Position numbers and translations under genes: made by a program. This document shows positions 49,091 to 61,679 of a stretch of DNA of 64,000 nt, piece after piece (the stretch's first letter is position 1; the number at the start of each line of letters is the position of its first letter). Under the pieces are notes generated by a model. The model did not search any database and was not told where the DNA came from. It worked only from the letters and a program-made list of their open reading frames with translations. The stretch covers positions 1,364,001-1,428,000 of the forward strand of contig JAHDVF020000903.1 of the NCBI GenBank assembly GCA_022606425.2. Reading direction: 5' to 3'. Source of the stretch: Lepidostoma basale (lineage: Eukaryota; Arthropoda; Insecta; Trichoptera; Lepidostomatidae).

Positions 49091-49684
49091 AATTGTATCT
49101 CAATAGAGACGAAGAAACAAACTGGAAACTGAATATGGATGATCAAGGTGTTTACAGGACTTATGACCTGTCATTGGTTGGGTTAAGCGCACGCTTTATG
49201 TAATTACAACATTCCCCATTCCAGCATTGTTATTATGATCATGTATGATACATTTTTGGAAGTTGTATATATACTCCAAATCCATACATATCTTCACGTG
49301 GCAGTTCCAGTTAGCCATCTATGTAGATTTGATTGTACTAATTAATTTTTTAAGATTAATCTATACAATCCATCCACTAACGCCATCTATGAAGAATGAT
49401 TGTTTAGCATTTAGCAAACTACTTTATTAACACAATGCGAAGAGGCTACCGCCTCCTAGCGCACTGTTAGAAGTCGCCTGGAGTATCCACTCCTATTTTA
49501 TACGCCAAATAATTGACCAGAATATTTACAAATATTTGTGAAATGTATACTTATATCTGTATACGAATTTTCTTCGTCTGTTTCTTCGTCTCTATTGAGA
49601 TACAATTAAAAATTTAAATTAACCACCCACAGGTGAAAATCCAGGATTCGTATACAGATATAAGTATACATTTCACAAATATTT
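49091..49684. mobile_element. Compound inverted-repeat element (putative MITE/foldback)
   Basis: Two perfect inverted repeats overlap in this stretch. One 29-bp arm, AATTGTATCTCAATAGAGAC plus GAAGAAACA, at 49091-49119 pairs with 49579-49607, bracketing about 460 bp. A second 39-bp arm at 49530-49568 (core GAAATGTATACTTATATCTG) pairs with 49646-49684. The inner region holds CG-containing sequence (AGGCTACCGCCTCCTAGCGC) but no transposase frame. A T-run precedes the left end. No clear target duplication was found, so the element's limits are provisional. Confidence 0.7.
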
Positions 49685-50639
49685 TGCATCATCGTTTATG
49701 AAATAATAAACATTTTATTTCCATAAAATTTAATAAAACTTTTAGAAAACTAGGGTTCTATATTAAATAGTGTGGTTACTATTAAGGCGATATGAAAGTT
49801 ATTCTGTTAAAAATTATCTTAAAAACATATTTATTGTGTAGTTACTTTCAACCTAATCAAGGGTATATTAAATTGTATCAAATTTGTTTTTTATTCCACA
49901 TATAAGATAGTGTATATACCAGTAATAACTACATATACGAGTATTGTTATGTTTTTTTTTTAAATATATCTAATAATCTCCGTGGTGTTAAAATCAAAAC
50001 TACCATAAATAAAACTTGGAGTGGATATGTTGTGTTCTCGTATGCGCTCTTCACGTGTCGCTCTATTATGCATCTTCTGTACACAGCATTTGCAGGATGT
50101 ACGGTGCCAAATGTTTTATATGAGCCGCCGAGCTTTGTTGGGCATGATTTCAAAATGTTACGCACTCGACACTGAAAACGTCGTCTCAGTGGATTATTCA
50201 AATATTTACCTCCGAACGTGCCAGCGTAATGGTAAAGGTAGTGAAACATTTGATCTTACGTGAGTGATATTCCCGACATAACTTAAGATACGGGCGCGGA
50301 TATCAAAGCAACAGCTCGCATTATTCGATCGCGCGGCTCTAGTTCCTAAACGTTTTCTCATCGCGCTCCTGATTTTTATAAACGTCGATTAAATGTTTCT
50401 CGCAAATTTATATACAAACTACGAGAACGATAACTTTCGTTATCTTCAATAAAGTTGTTGCCCTTGTTCAGGGTACGTAAATTCCAACATTTTCACTCAG
50501 AAAAACATTGAGCTTACTTTCTTAAAAGCGCATAACTTTTTCCCGGTGAAATGTTTCATTCTGCATATTTTACATCGAGCTTTAACGACAGTCGGAATTT
50601 ATTCCCGTTTTAATTTTGTTTTATCTTGGTGAATTTAGA
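49685..50639. other. Intergenic DNA, mostly AT-rich
   Basis: 50010-50260 is more balanced in composition and crossed by antiparallel open frames without domain features. Nothing else assigned. Confidence 0.3.
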
Positions 50640-50900
50640 TCGAGACACTTTCATTGGAAAAGTTGATTCTTTCTGTGCTTTCGAAGAGTGATGATTGTAT
50701 CGCGAGGGGAACGGGGCACATTAGTGTCGGAATAGCAGCTCGACCGCGGAGCGGGGGGCGTCGGGCTGGCCGGAGCGCGTAGGTCGCCTCCCGACGGCGC
50801 GGCGGACCGGCCGGTATCACCGGAGATAGGACGTCCCTCCCCCCTCTTTCGAAAGTCTTCGCTTTTTACCTCTCTCGTATTCTCCATCAGGACGGACCCT
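50640..50900. promoter_or_regulatory. GC-rich block, possible regulatory DNA
   Basis: Strongly CG-rich (CGACCGCGGAGCGGGGGGCG, CCCGACGGCGCGGCGGACCG). Two overlapping minus frames are Arg/Pro/Ala-rich, as GC composition dictates, and show no domain. Confidence 0.3.
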
Positions 50901-51539
50901 CATCAAGATGACGTGGGTCAGTTGAGCGCCGTCCTTGCCAATGTCGCTCTGCTTTTATTAACTTTGCCGCAAACACTGAAAGATTTTGAGAAAACGTTTA
51001 CTATCATGACAATGTCTTCCCGGCAGCACGTTTATCTACATCATCTTAGTAAAATCATGTTACCTCAATTATATTAAGAAGTAGTAGCTTACATTTAAAA
51101 GGAAAAATGATACGTCGATATTATCGAGTCCATATTAATTTGTCTACACATTAAATATATGATATATTTACGTATCGACATCTGATATTTTGGGAATATT
51201 GTGTGTTCTAACAGAAATATTTTATGAATTTGTTTAGTTCTGAGCCCACACTCGAGTTTGATCGCCGAGTTAATAAAATTTCAGACTTTTGTTTTTATCT
51301 TTAGCCAATACCAAGGACATCCCGAAACGTGTTGTGTTCCAGCACCTACACAAAATTAAAGGCATTTCCCAACCATAATCGTTTTCTCTTCACCATTTTT
51401 TCCCCAAAAAATCCCAAAATAAATTGTCAGAAACCCATAAAATTCAACCGTTTCCGATGTTTTCCGTGAACCTTTCCTATCTGATGGCCTGAAATATCTA
51501 AACAAAAGCCGAATAACTTTTATGCCCGTTATAAAAGAC

Positions 51540-51955
51540 CGCAAAGCCCCCGATTAAAATACACTGGAGAAAAGCGGTCGGGCGCAAATGTCGAACAGGA
51601 CCGCCCAATAACAACAAAACGCCCGCAAAAAATCACATAAAACTGAAAACCTGCCCGAAAGTTTTAAGAAGCAGTTAGGAGAAACGGAATGATCGCATGC
51701 TTCCGATAAATTTGCCTCTGGCACGCAAAACTGGCGACAACTTTTTCTTGGCTATCAAGATTGCTTCTGGCGTTTCCCGGACCATCTTACCCCGACCTGT
51801 TCCACCCCTCGCGTCCTCCGGTGACATCCCCCTTCCCACCCTGCCGCCTGTCACACGGTACCTCCTCGCGCACGATACCCGAACAGCATCCTCACATTCT
51901 ACTTCAAACACTTTTGAAATGTTCCCTTTGTCCTTATTGTTAGTATTGGGAGTAT
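51540..51955. promoter_or_regulatory. GC-moderate block, exon or regulatory DNA
   Basis: Balanced sequence with AAGCGGTCGGGCGCAAATGT and CCCCGACCTGTTCCACCC. Open frames on both strands (51675-51971 minus, 51697-51957 plus) overlap, and neither is recognisable. Confidence 0.22.
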
Positions 51956-53846
51956 AATACAGCGGGAACAAAAAGGCATGTACAATATTGATAGGACATT
52001 ACATGCACGCTTGAGATCGATCAACATGAATCAGAACTTATTTATAGCACCCCACAACCCACGCTCTGCTTGCCTTTGAAAATTAATTAATAGTCTATTA
52101 TGCAAGACTAGTTTTTGATTAATATATAAAAGGAATCTTGAGTATCACAATGTTATAATAACGTATTGTGTGTATTTAATTACCGCCGAATATTAAATAC
52201 GCTTAAACAAGCTGTTTTTTACTAAAAATATGTAGATACATAGTTTTTCTGGTAAACAAATGGGAAATGATTTAAGGGCAAACTATTCATCATGCTTGAA
52301 ATACGCAACGCCGCCAAAAAATGGTGAATAGGTAGAGGGCAAAAACCCCTTAAATATTCGACCATTCGACCTTTCTGCTGACTAACTAACCCTTAAACAT
52401 ACCTACACATAGAATATAGTATATCTACTTTAAGATCTAAAGCCTGTAGATAACTATCTCGGTAAAAAATATTTAGCAGAGAAGATACGAAATTCGTGAC
52501 TTTGCATCTTACCAGTCCTAATGCGTCCGTAGAAATAATCTTACATATCAAAGTTAATGGATTATTCGAAATCAATCGGGTATTCAAAAATGATAGAAAC
52601 GCCTGTAATGAAACTGATTTTGTTAATTATTCTAATGTAGGTTGGTAATAACCAACATCTGTCATTTCTCAAAGCGTATTTACATTATCCACACATATTT
52701 TTATCAAAAACATTTTGCGAGAAAATATTTCAGGGAATATGATATTCCCTTCCCACCACAAGTGTATGTATGTACCAATATATGTTTTTATTTTTATATT
52801 GATCAGTAGGTCCTTATAATTATACAGATTTTTTGTAAACTACTCGTATATTTCAATAACTTATCAATACATAGATATTACTTTTGATGGTAGTTGAAAA
52901 ACTTTAAGATAACATATACGATATATCGTAATTTAGATTTTATATGCTTCTACGATTAAACTTGTTGTGGAAAAAATTACTGCGGTAAAATGAATACATC
53001 ATTTTGTAAATATTAAATACATCCATAGTTTAAATTGCCATTTACAAACATCTAATACAGCGTAGATAATACATTATTACAAAGCTTCTTTAACAATAAG
53101 ATAAGTTCTATGCTTGCTTCATACTCTAGTTTAGAGGACAATAGCTGTATACAGTAGATTTGTCTATGAAATACAATAATATATAAATTGTACGGTTGCC
53201 AAAGGGTGCTGTAATCTCGCCACTCAGTAACCGGACACCCTTATAATCTAAAGATATCGATTCCTCTGCGTCCGCTCACTCCAGCGTCCGATCCATAAAT
53301 TTATATATTATATATGCTTAATACAACTCGTCTAACCCGGCAAATAAAATACAAGTTTGCAAGTGGGTACGAAATATATTAAAATACGAGAGTCTTTTTA
53401 CTCACAAAGGATTAATTTGTGTAATTAAAATACACTAACATTTTATGGGCCTTTTCTTATTACGAGATTCAATTATGTTTCCGTTCAAGTTTTATCTGGG
53501 CTCTAATTAGTGAAGAAATTAACTTGATTTATATTAAACAATAGAATCTTGAATTGAACTTTATAGAGAAAAGTGATAGTTGCCTAACATCTTCCCTTTC
53601 TTTCTTTAATATCCTTTCAAATCTCACTACTGTTTGACATAACATCCATATAACCTACATTCTAAATTCATTTAAAATCTCTTATTAAATATACTCGTAT
53701 TTTGGAAAAATAAACTATTCTCTATACTAATCCACTGTTTTGCGGTAACGCTATTCAACATTATTAACAACACTGTTATATTATTACATCACAATGCATG
53801 TTTATTTATTAAAAAATTATGAAATTATGGTCACATCTGTTTAACC
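51956..53846. other. AT-rich intergenic DNA, nothing assigned
   Basis: No supported feature. Confidence 0.35.
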
Positions 53847-53930
53847 AGCCAATGTTGGCATCATTAGATATTACAATCGGTCAGTTGATTATAATACCTG
53901 ATGATGCCAACATTGGCTAGCGTAACAGCC
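53847..53930. repeat. Inverted pair with hammerhead-like motif, type 3
   Basis: CTGATGATGCCAACATTGGC at 53898 includes an exact CTGATGA box and a GCCA-ACAT-TGGC stem II, then TAGCGTAAC where GAAAC would be expected. The reverse complement of the same sequence, with one mismatch, lies at 53847-53867. The pair repeats the head-to-head arrangement of the other types. Confidence 0.6.
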
Positions 53931-54666
53931 GTCGGTACAATTCGTAGATTTATAATAAATAAATTATGATTATAACAATGTTCCATATTAAACAGTAATT
54001 AATTTTATTTGAAAAAATCACTCGTACTAGATATCTTTATTAACTTATCTTTCTTGCAATGACTACGAATACATTAGAAAAATAAATATTTCCTTACATA
54101 TTTGTAAGTTACATATTTGTTCATATGTAATTCCTAATTTGTTATAAATCTCTTAATGTTCACTTTGATGTTTCTAGATACGATCTTATTTCTACAGTAT
54201 TAATACTTATAATACTCAAATTTAAGCCTTTGGAGCGCACAAAGCTCCCCTCGGCTGAGAGCAGAGACCATGTATGTGGGATCTTATTTGCAATATTCCC
54301 TAGTCGCCTTGGGAGAACAGTTCTACTATTAAAGATAATCGATAATGCTCGTGAGTACCCTAACAAGCTTATGATATGCATAGTCTATGGGAGGCGTCCG
54401 TCATCTTCAAAATTTGAAATAGTCAAGTACGCCAATGTTTGATTTACTTTTTAACTTTCACAAAATGTACTTATTGTACTTATACCTAAAGAAGATGATT
54501 GCGTCCTTAGGGTGGATCGGTACCGATTGCGAACTGATGGAAGTGACTTAAAGTCAGTTCTACTGATTTACTGCGAGTTCGACAAATAAATCGCGGTATC
54601 CATCAATATAGGTATAACATACATAATATAAAGTGGTGAAATAGTTCGAACTAACTATTTCTGTTC
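53931..54666. other. AT-rich intergenic DNA
   Basis: Antiparallel frames at 54160-54442 lack domain features. Nothing assigned. Confidence 0.3.
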
Positions 54667-54770
54667 GTGTGGAAAGCAACGGAAAGTTACCACATTAAAA
54701 AGGTCCGAGTGACATCTTATGAACCAGCAATGATAGTTATCGTGCAAACCAATCCTTAGGATTGAAACTA
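54667..54770 (+). repeat. Dispersed repeat S, copy 2
   Basis: GTGTGGAAAGCAACGGAAAG, TTACCACATTAAA and CAAACCAATCCTTAGGATTG match 34134-34220 in order and spacing. The family is unknown. Confidence 0.6.
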
Positions 54771-56026
54771 AAAGAATAGTAATAAAAAAATTAAAATAAT
54801 AAACACATCTGTAAATTTCTTTTCATAATAGAAAAAATATGCAAAACTTTGAAAGAAAATTGATAATTTTGCAATTTTTGGATGTAGTGCAAGGAATTTA
54901 TTTTTTCAAATAAAATTTCAATATCTTCGAGTACATATAGTTTCAATTCAGGATACAAATTTATTTATCGATAACCGTTTTAAATGTAACACTTTTCTTG
55001 GACGCTTGCCACTTTAGGGTCACTATGTAGCAAAGTTCATTCAAAAGATTTCTATTCCGGGGAGATCGCTACTTGGAATTGAAAAATCCGAGAGACGCAT
55101 TTTATCGTCTGAATCATGTAGTAGGGTCAACAGGGTGTAAGGAAATGCATGGAGCCAGGCGGAACGTAGACACGTCTGCCCTGCTCCACACCCGCTGTGC
55201 CCCCTTCCCTCTTAATACGTGTGCAAGAGGAAACTTTACCTGGGCTTTTCGTGTCATCGTACATTTATTTTAATGCACCAAAGTTTATGGATTCAATATC
55301 AAACATTATTTTTTTTAAATATCATTAACATTAATCATATATAATACTGTAATATTTTGAATAAATATAATAACACTTCGTACTTTCACATCACTTTGTT
55401 TTTATTTTGACAAACATGTATCGGTTGTAACCCAACCTTCTTCGATATACAAATTTTAACAATGAATTGAAACAGAATCGTCACTTATATAATAAAAAGG
55501 GTTGGAGTCAGGTAGGGGTACATTTTAACTAATTAGGATTTAGGGAGAGGGATAACGGGAACATACCGAACATAGGCCTTTGAGGTGATTACATAACAAA
55601 AATGGAGCTTTAAAAGTTAGCATATTATTATATTATTTTGTGAATTGACGTTTCATTTAATTGCGCACAAATAAACGTTTCTGACCTCTAGCAAAAATGC
55701 ATTTATTTGCTAGAAATTTTTCCACGTCCTGACACTGACATCATTAGAGTAGATTACTGCATTTTGATAAAGGAGATTTAACGGAACTAATCGGCAAAAT
55801 TGCAATTTCGCGGTTAATACGAAATGCATTATTTTATTTTATGTATACTCGTATAATGTTTTTTAACGTCTAACCACAGAGTGAATGCTTCATGTGAAAA
55901 CATAAATTTATCTATAATATTATTTTGGCTAATGTATTTCAATGGTTAATGTATATTGAATCAGCTCTTAGTTACACAATGACAGGTTTTTTCAATTAAT
56001 CATTTAATTTTACTTTATGAGGATTT
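54771..56026. other. AT-rich intergenic DNA, nothing assigned
   Basis: A 66-codon frame at 55073-55273 has no recognisable domain. 'TTGAGGTGATTACAT..AAAA' at 55582 also occurs at 25284, an undefined short repeat. Confidence 0.3.
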
Positions 56027-56126
56027 TTTATGGATTAAGCACTGTTTTATCCATTTTAGAGTTTATTTGTCTCGGCATGTTTCGAAGGCTTACTTACACC
56101 TTCATCATCGGGAGAACGATGTAAAC
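56027..56126 (-). repeat. Hammerhead-like motif, type 1, single unit
   Basis: Minus strand: TTCTC, CCGATGA, a GAAGG...GCCTTC stem II with a longer loop, GAAACATGCC, GAGAC, then AAATAAACTCTAAAATGG and TTAATCCATAAAAAATCC, the type 1 outer arm. Stem III is mutated (ATGCC for ATGTC). No opposing unit is visible. Confidence 0.55.
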
Positions 56127-57009
56127 TCAAACCTTTAAAACGTGTCCTGATCAATTAACTTTATATATTCCTGTTCACGTTTTATATGGGCCTACGAGCA
56201 CAACTCTGTTAAATATGATCATATTATTTATTTTATTAGCAAGAATTTAGTTTTAGAAATCAGTGGGGAAAATAAACGTACATATGTAAAACAAATAGAT
56301 GATTGATAAGTATAGACAGTTTTATATTAACGAAAACATCCGTTTTCCAGAATTGTATTTATATTATTAAAAAATGTGACTCGTGTCGCCTTGCAAAGGC
56401 ATATTAAATTTTTTTTTAACATTTTTATTACGATTGAAAGATATCTAGTAATGTGATTGCAATGCAGAACACGTTACTCCTATTAAATACAATAGAGCAG
56501 AAATTCAAGATCTTTCATTCAAAATAAAAACTTGTGAAATCAATAACTTGATTCAGTAAACTATTATATTAAATCAATCAATTATTATCTTATGCATAGA
56601 ATTCCTTTAAAAATACTGTGTGACGTATTCATACAGTTAAGATACAATGCATATCAATAATATTATCAAAGCGTACAATTGGCCAATATGAAATGCTACC
56701 CATTCATCCTCATAACATATTGGTTTACCAATTTTCAGGTAATAAAATTTCACCGTGACAAAATTCTACCGTTTTTCTATTCGAGATACTCGGAGCCTCC
56801 GCTTCAACTATCCGTCATATAAAAAAGAAAGGTTTCATCGTCATACGCAATTTGAAAACTTTGCGAACATGTAACATTCAATTCCGTATATATTATAGTA
56901 TAAACCTTACCTTATTCGTGAAATTATTTTGTTCCATAAATATCTGTAATTCGGTTATGTTTTTCTTCTATTATATAATATATTAGCCAACAATTTGTAT
57001 TATGGATTC

Positions 57010-57215
57010 ACCTTTAAGAAACATTGTATTTTCACCGCACTATTATAAACTTTTCTCAAACGTATTTCGGACCATGCAGTATTTCGGCGGTGTAAAAGTT
57101 TCGAATGAATCTATATTCCAAAAAAAAATACACTGAGAAAGGATGTGTAGGGTCCGAAACATGTTTATGAAAAGTGTAAAAAAAGTTTTGTGAAAATACA
57201 TAGTTGTTCAAAGGT
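57010..57215. repeat. Inverted pair of hammerhead-like motifs, type 4
   Basis: The right unit (57131-57163) reads CTGAGAA, GGAT...GTCC, GAAACATGTTT. Its arm continues ATGAAAAGTG to TCAAAGGT at 57215. The left arm (57010-57072) is its reverse complement with about one quarter of positions changed: ACCTTT ... GTATTTTCAC ... CTTTTCTCAAACGTATTTC, GGACC. The 78-base centre contains TTTCGGCGGTGTAAAAG. Confidence 0.6.
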
Positions 57216-57829
57216 GATTTCAACTATTATATTTGATTTATTTAACAGCAAACTTATTTATGAAAACGTCAAGGTCTAAACGTATTTTTTTATGAATTAA
57301 TATTCAAAATTTTGCTGATAAAAAATATCTACTGAGCCTAATGGTTGTTTTTTTATAAAATCGGTATTGGCGTTGAAAACAAAAATAAATTTAAGCCTAG
57401 TTACACTTTTTATTTTCCTGCATATTGTGGAAAATATATTCTTAAAAATTCTGTGATGAAAGTTTATTTAACAGAACTAGAATTTTTATTTTGATATAAT
57501 TTTTATTTAAGCTATGAAAAGCGTGTTAACGAGCGCGGTCATTCGTCTCAAAGGTAGTAGTTTTTTTAGCATGATGAGTGCTGAGCACCCTAAGCCGCCA
57601 CTCTTTATAATTATTCCGGAGTTTTTGTTTTAAAAAAAAATCTGTAAAGTCAAATTTTTTTCACATTCTCCTTTCGCTATCTATTCCGAGATAATATTGT
57701 CCGCGGACAAAACCTTCCCAGCGCCGAATCACAAAAGACGTATTATCGTACATTTTTATAATTCCGTCGCGATATTCACCCCGAAATAATTTAAATACGA
57801 AAGGCGGATAATAAATAAGCGGTGTAAGG
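57216..57829. other. AT-rich intergenic DNA, nothing assigned
   Basis: No supported feature. Confidence 0.35.
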
Positions 57830-57915
57830 TTGGTCACGTAGCGGCGGCGGCCGACTCGTGGGCGGCTGGCGGCGGGCGCGGGCGCTGCCCTGATGAATAC
57901 TTCTCTATACGTCAT
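57830..57915. promoter_or_regulatory. GC-rich patch
   Basis: GTAGCGGCGGCGGCCGACTC and GGCGGGCGCGGGCGCTGCCC within AT-rich DNA. The minus frame 57661-57915 is not recognisable. Possible CpG-rich regulatory site. Confidence 0.22.
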
Positions 57916-58559
57916 CTCACTTTACGGCAGTGCTACGCTTCAGAGACGTGACACCTGTATTAGTGTCGAACATAGCTTAGCTTGAGAGTCACGCACTTAC
58001 AATAACTATTATTATGTATAGTGATTAGTGGGTAAATGATTGTTTCTCTCGGGCTGACAGATATTCGCCAGAGCCAAGTGTGCGCCGAGTAGATGTAGTC
58101 TAGGATTTACTCCTCTGAATAATAATAGTGACATTAAATGGGAGTAATTCCTATGGCCCTGTCTCATCTCAGTACTTAGTAATCTATAAAGCGTAATGAG
58201 CCTTCAAAATGATGGTCATTTATTAGCTTTTTTTCCGGATCTATATTAACCTATATAATACGAGTATATGAAATACTCATATTCTTTTAGATTAAAAAAA
58301 TATGTTTTTTGATATAATAACGATACATTTGATTTAAAAATATATATATATAGATAACGTAAAGAGGTCCTCTTTGGATATAAATATATAAATCAATATT
58401 TTCGTGCGTCTATTATTAAACAGTAAAAAAATGTGCCTATCAGCTATAAATGAAATACTTTAAATAATTATGAAACCCAACGAAAAAAATGTACATCTGC
58501 ATTTGAATGCCGACATTAACTTATTCGCAAATAATGTTGACGTTGATAAAACCAAATAA
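57916..58559. other. AT-rich intergenic DNA, nothing assigned
   Basis: No supported feature. Confidence 0.35.
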
Positions 58560-58800
58560 TCCATTACACCGCGTCAGGTTAAACCACGTTTGAGGAATGT
58601 TACAGACTGTTAACCAGGCCCCGGAGTACATCCTACCTGCTGTAAGCTGGAGGAGCATCTGGCGGGGGGCGGGGGATCGCCCCAATTTATTAACCTCCCC
58701 CCTCCACCGCCGCGCCCGACCCGCCCTCCTCCCGCCACCCCTTCCCCGTACATTCTCCCTCACCACTCCAGATCAGCCCAGATGACAGGCCGATAGACGA
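58560..58800. promoter_or_regulatory. GC-rich block with purine/pyrimidine skew
   Basis: The centre is strongly C-rich on the plus strand (CCTCCCCCCTCCACCGCCGC). Low-complexity Arg/Pro frames on both strands are composition effects. Possible regulatory block. Confidence 0.25.
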
Positions 58801-59449
58801 CCATACGTACCTGGAAAAAAGAAAATTCCACTTTAAGGCTCATGCAAATTATCAAGATCGAATTATTAAAAAATGAGGGCAGATGTCGCCAGAGGATATT
58901 AGCATTGTTTCATTCCGTGATGATCTCAATTCCTAATTTAAATAATTTCAATAATCGGTGTATTTTCCACTCCATTATAATATTTTTAAATAACATTAAA
59001 GCAAATTGTGGTGATATAAGAGTACTGAAGTGGATCATTTAAAATCAGATTTTTTTCCTTCCTGTATCCTACATTTTGTCACACTCGCGTTAACGAATAT
59101 ACTTATCGTGCTCATCAACTATATTATACTATATAACATAGATATAAATTAAAATGTGAAAAGATAAGGACCTTGAAAAACAAATCAATTTTATAATCAA
59201 GTAATAAAAAACTATTACTTCAGTGATCGCCCTAACGGAAAAACAAATAGTATTGAAACCGGTGGACGGTATAAATTATCAATGGTTTAAACAAAAAAAC
59301 TAATTACCATATATTTAAGAGGTGTTATGACCACAAAGTTATTCATTTTTATATATATGAATTCATTTTTATTACGTATATTTTTTACTATTAAAACAAA
59401 CGCTTTCTTAAAAATTAAGTATATTACCATTTAAACTAATTATGTATTT
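58801..59449. other. AT-rich intergenic DNA, nothing assigned
   Basis: No supported feature. Confidence 0.35.
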
Positions 59450-59560
59450 TAGTATCGTCGTCTTCTTTTTCACCCTAACCATCTTTCTACTGCTTGATAT
59501 AGGCCATTTCAAATAGTCTCCATTTTCTTCTATCTTTTGTCTAAGCAAAAGTGTAAAACT
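59450..59560 (-). mobile_element. LINE-C extreme 3' fragment
   Basis: Minus strand reads QTKDRRKWRLFEMAYIKQ, then a stop and a GGTGAAAAAGAAGACGACG tail. This is the AQDREKWR-x-FEEAYIQQ end of LINE-C. Confidence 0.65.
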
Positions 59561-60814
59561 GCATATCAAATCAGTTTTTTCATGATTCCAATTATCTTAT
59601 TTTTTGTTACTGCTGTTTAACATTTAGCACTTATTATGACATAATCAAATTGTTCGAAATCTATTTGGTAAAAATGCCAAATTCGAAATATCGAATTTAT
59701 GACAAACACAAACTATAAAGTCTTAATAGGTCTAGCAAATTAAACCTATCAAAATGTTTTGTCTGATGATTGGCCAAGGGTAAAATCGCAATCTCCAAAT
59801 ATACACGTATTCATCTAATTTATTACATAACATAACGTTATGGAAGTACCTACTCGCCCCGAAAGGTAAGCATTATGCGTGTGTACATACATATTTTCAT
59901 CTGCCTGAACTTACTCGCAGCGTAAAGAAATACGTGACATGTTTATTCAACTTGTATTCGGATACTAATATTTGGGTAAAGAAAGCTGGGGAACTCAAAA
60001 TGTTTCTATTACCAAATTCAATATTATTTGAATCTTCCGCTTTATACCTCCCGACCAGGATCGTGGAAGAATTCGCAAATTTTATCTTCATTTCTGCCTT
60101 GTTAACTTATCCAAATACAAGCGGGGCTCTCTGCAGAACTTCGCATTTGGTGAATAAATTAATATGCCCAGGTATCAAAAGTTCGTTGAAACATTTAAAC
60201 TTTCAAAATTAATTTCGCTTCTTCTATTGAAAATGTTTTTGGAAAAATACTATTTTGCAATATCTTATTCATTTGATTGATATTCACAACGTTTGAATAA
60301 CCTCACAACGGTTATGTTAATAAATCAAATTACAATATAATCTAAATTACATAAAAAAATATACACATCACAGTTTTAAGATAAAATTTCCTTGTGATAC
60401 AGAAACACTTATTTTTTAATGCGTATCGATGAGCGTCCAAACGTGGAAAGCCTTTTTAATAAAATAAAAACGTGTTTAATATGTGATAATCCAACATTTA
60501 TTATACTATAAATAAATAAGAAAACAATACCTTAAATACAAGTTAAAAATAATTAAAATTTAATTGTACAATTCAGTGTGAACTTTCACGATGATATTTT
60601 AGGAAAAGGGTTAAAATTATCACATTTGGCTCTATCACAGGTGTAATTAATATAACATTTAAATTGAAAGTTCATAGAAGCTTTGTTTTCACTTTTTTGG
60701 TGTAAAATTTCTATACATCTCTGTAGAAATAAACTTCAATTGTCGTAGGTATACCCGGGTAATTTATAACAAATGTAATAATTGGTTTGAATTACAAAAT
60801 TTAAAACAACAAAA
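59561..60814. other. AT-rich intergenic DNA, nothing assigned
   Basis: The frame at 59934-60212 has no recognisable domain. Confidence 0.35.
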
Positions 60815-61090
60815 ACCTCGTCACATCGCTTTCAGTGTGTGACGTCACACGATTGTGTTTTATTTATGCTAAATGTTGAACTTTAGTTTGTTTGAAGCTG
60901 TGACGCAAATAAATTACGGAGCACTCCCCGAGAGATTTAGCGGGAAAATCCGTGATGTGCTTGGCATATAGGAGAGGTGTGTAATTTGAATATATTATAA
61001 GCTACCCCCATAAACCACCTGACATTCAATTAATCGCAAATTATTGGGAGGGCTGGAGGAACAGCCCCGCAGTTCCCTTTAATTAAAAAA
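60815..61090. promoter_or_regulatory. Candidate regulatory block with CRE palindrome
   Basis: The perfect 14-bp palindrome GTGTGACGTCACAC (60837-60850) contains the CREB/ATF site TGACGTCA. The following 230 bases are balanced in composition and include TTTATTTATG, TTCAATTAATCGCAAATTA and TTTAATTAAA, all homeodomain-like. No gene is visible. Function is inference. Confidence 0.35.
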
Positions 61091-61679
61091 TGTTTGCACA
61101 ATACAAATGCGGAGCCGAATTTATTAGGAAGGGAGTGAACTCTCGAATCATTAATACTGTTCTAAAGATAAACATGAAAGCGATTTATTTTTTGTTTGAA
61201 TCGAATATCTCAATAATTCAGATGTTACAGCATCATCATATGGGGGGTTTATATGTTTTTAACTCTGTTTTTAATGTTTTCAACTTATACTTGCTTAAAA
61301 ACTGATATTTATTTAAATCGAATTCTAAAGCAATTTTCATTTCAGTCAACAAAGCCATTCAATGCGTATGTTGCGTCTATTCCGGAGGCCTTTCCACGAT
61401 TCGTTTCAAAGTGAATATATCATAAATATAAGAACCCTCTGAGTAGCACTTTTTATATTTCTGTGTCTTTCCAATTAAATGCTTACATATATGATCTTTT
61501 TTTTGTATTATCTTTGTTATCTTGAAAATAATACACACGACAGCTTGTTGAGAGATCTATAGTACTTCATCACAGAATATCCCGAGCTGAGAAGATCGCA
61601 AAAATCCAATTTTCTAGGGGAAACTTCTAACGAACATAAAAATAATAAAGCTTGTTATAGTCGGGAGTTTGGAAATTAC

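Noticed and set aside
52379..52392. CTGACTAACTAACCC as a LINE-A/B tail
   Set aside because: The adjacent GACGGCGTGATGG-type 3' signature is absent, so this is a chance word.
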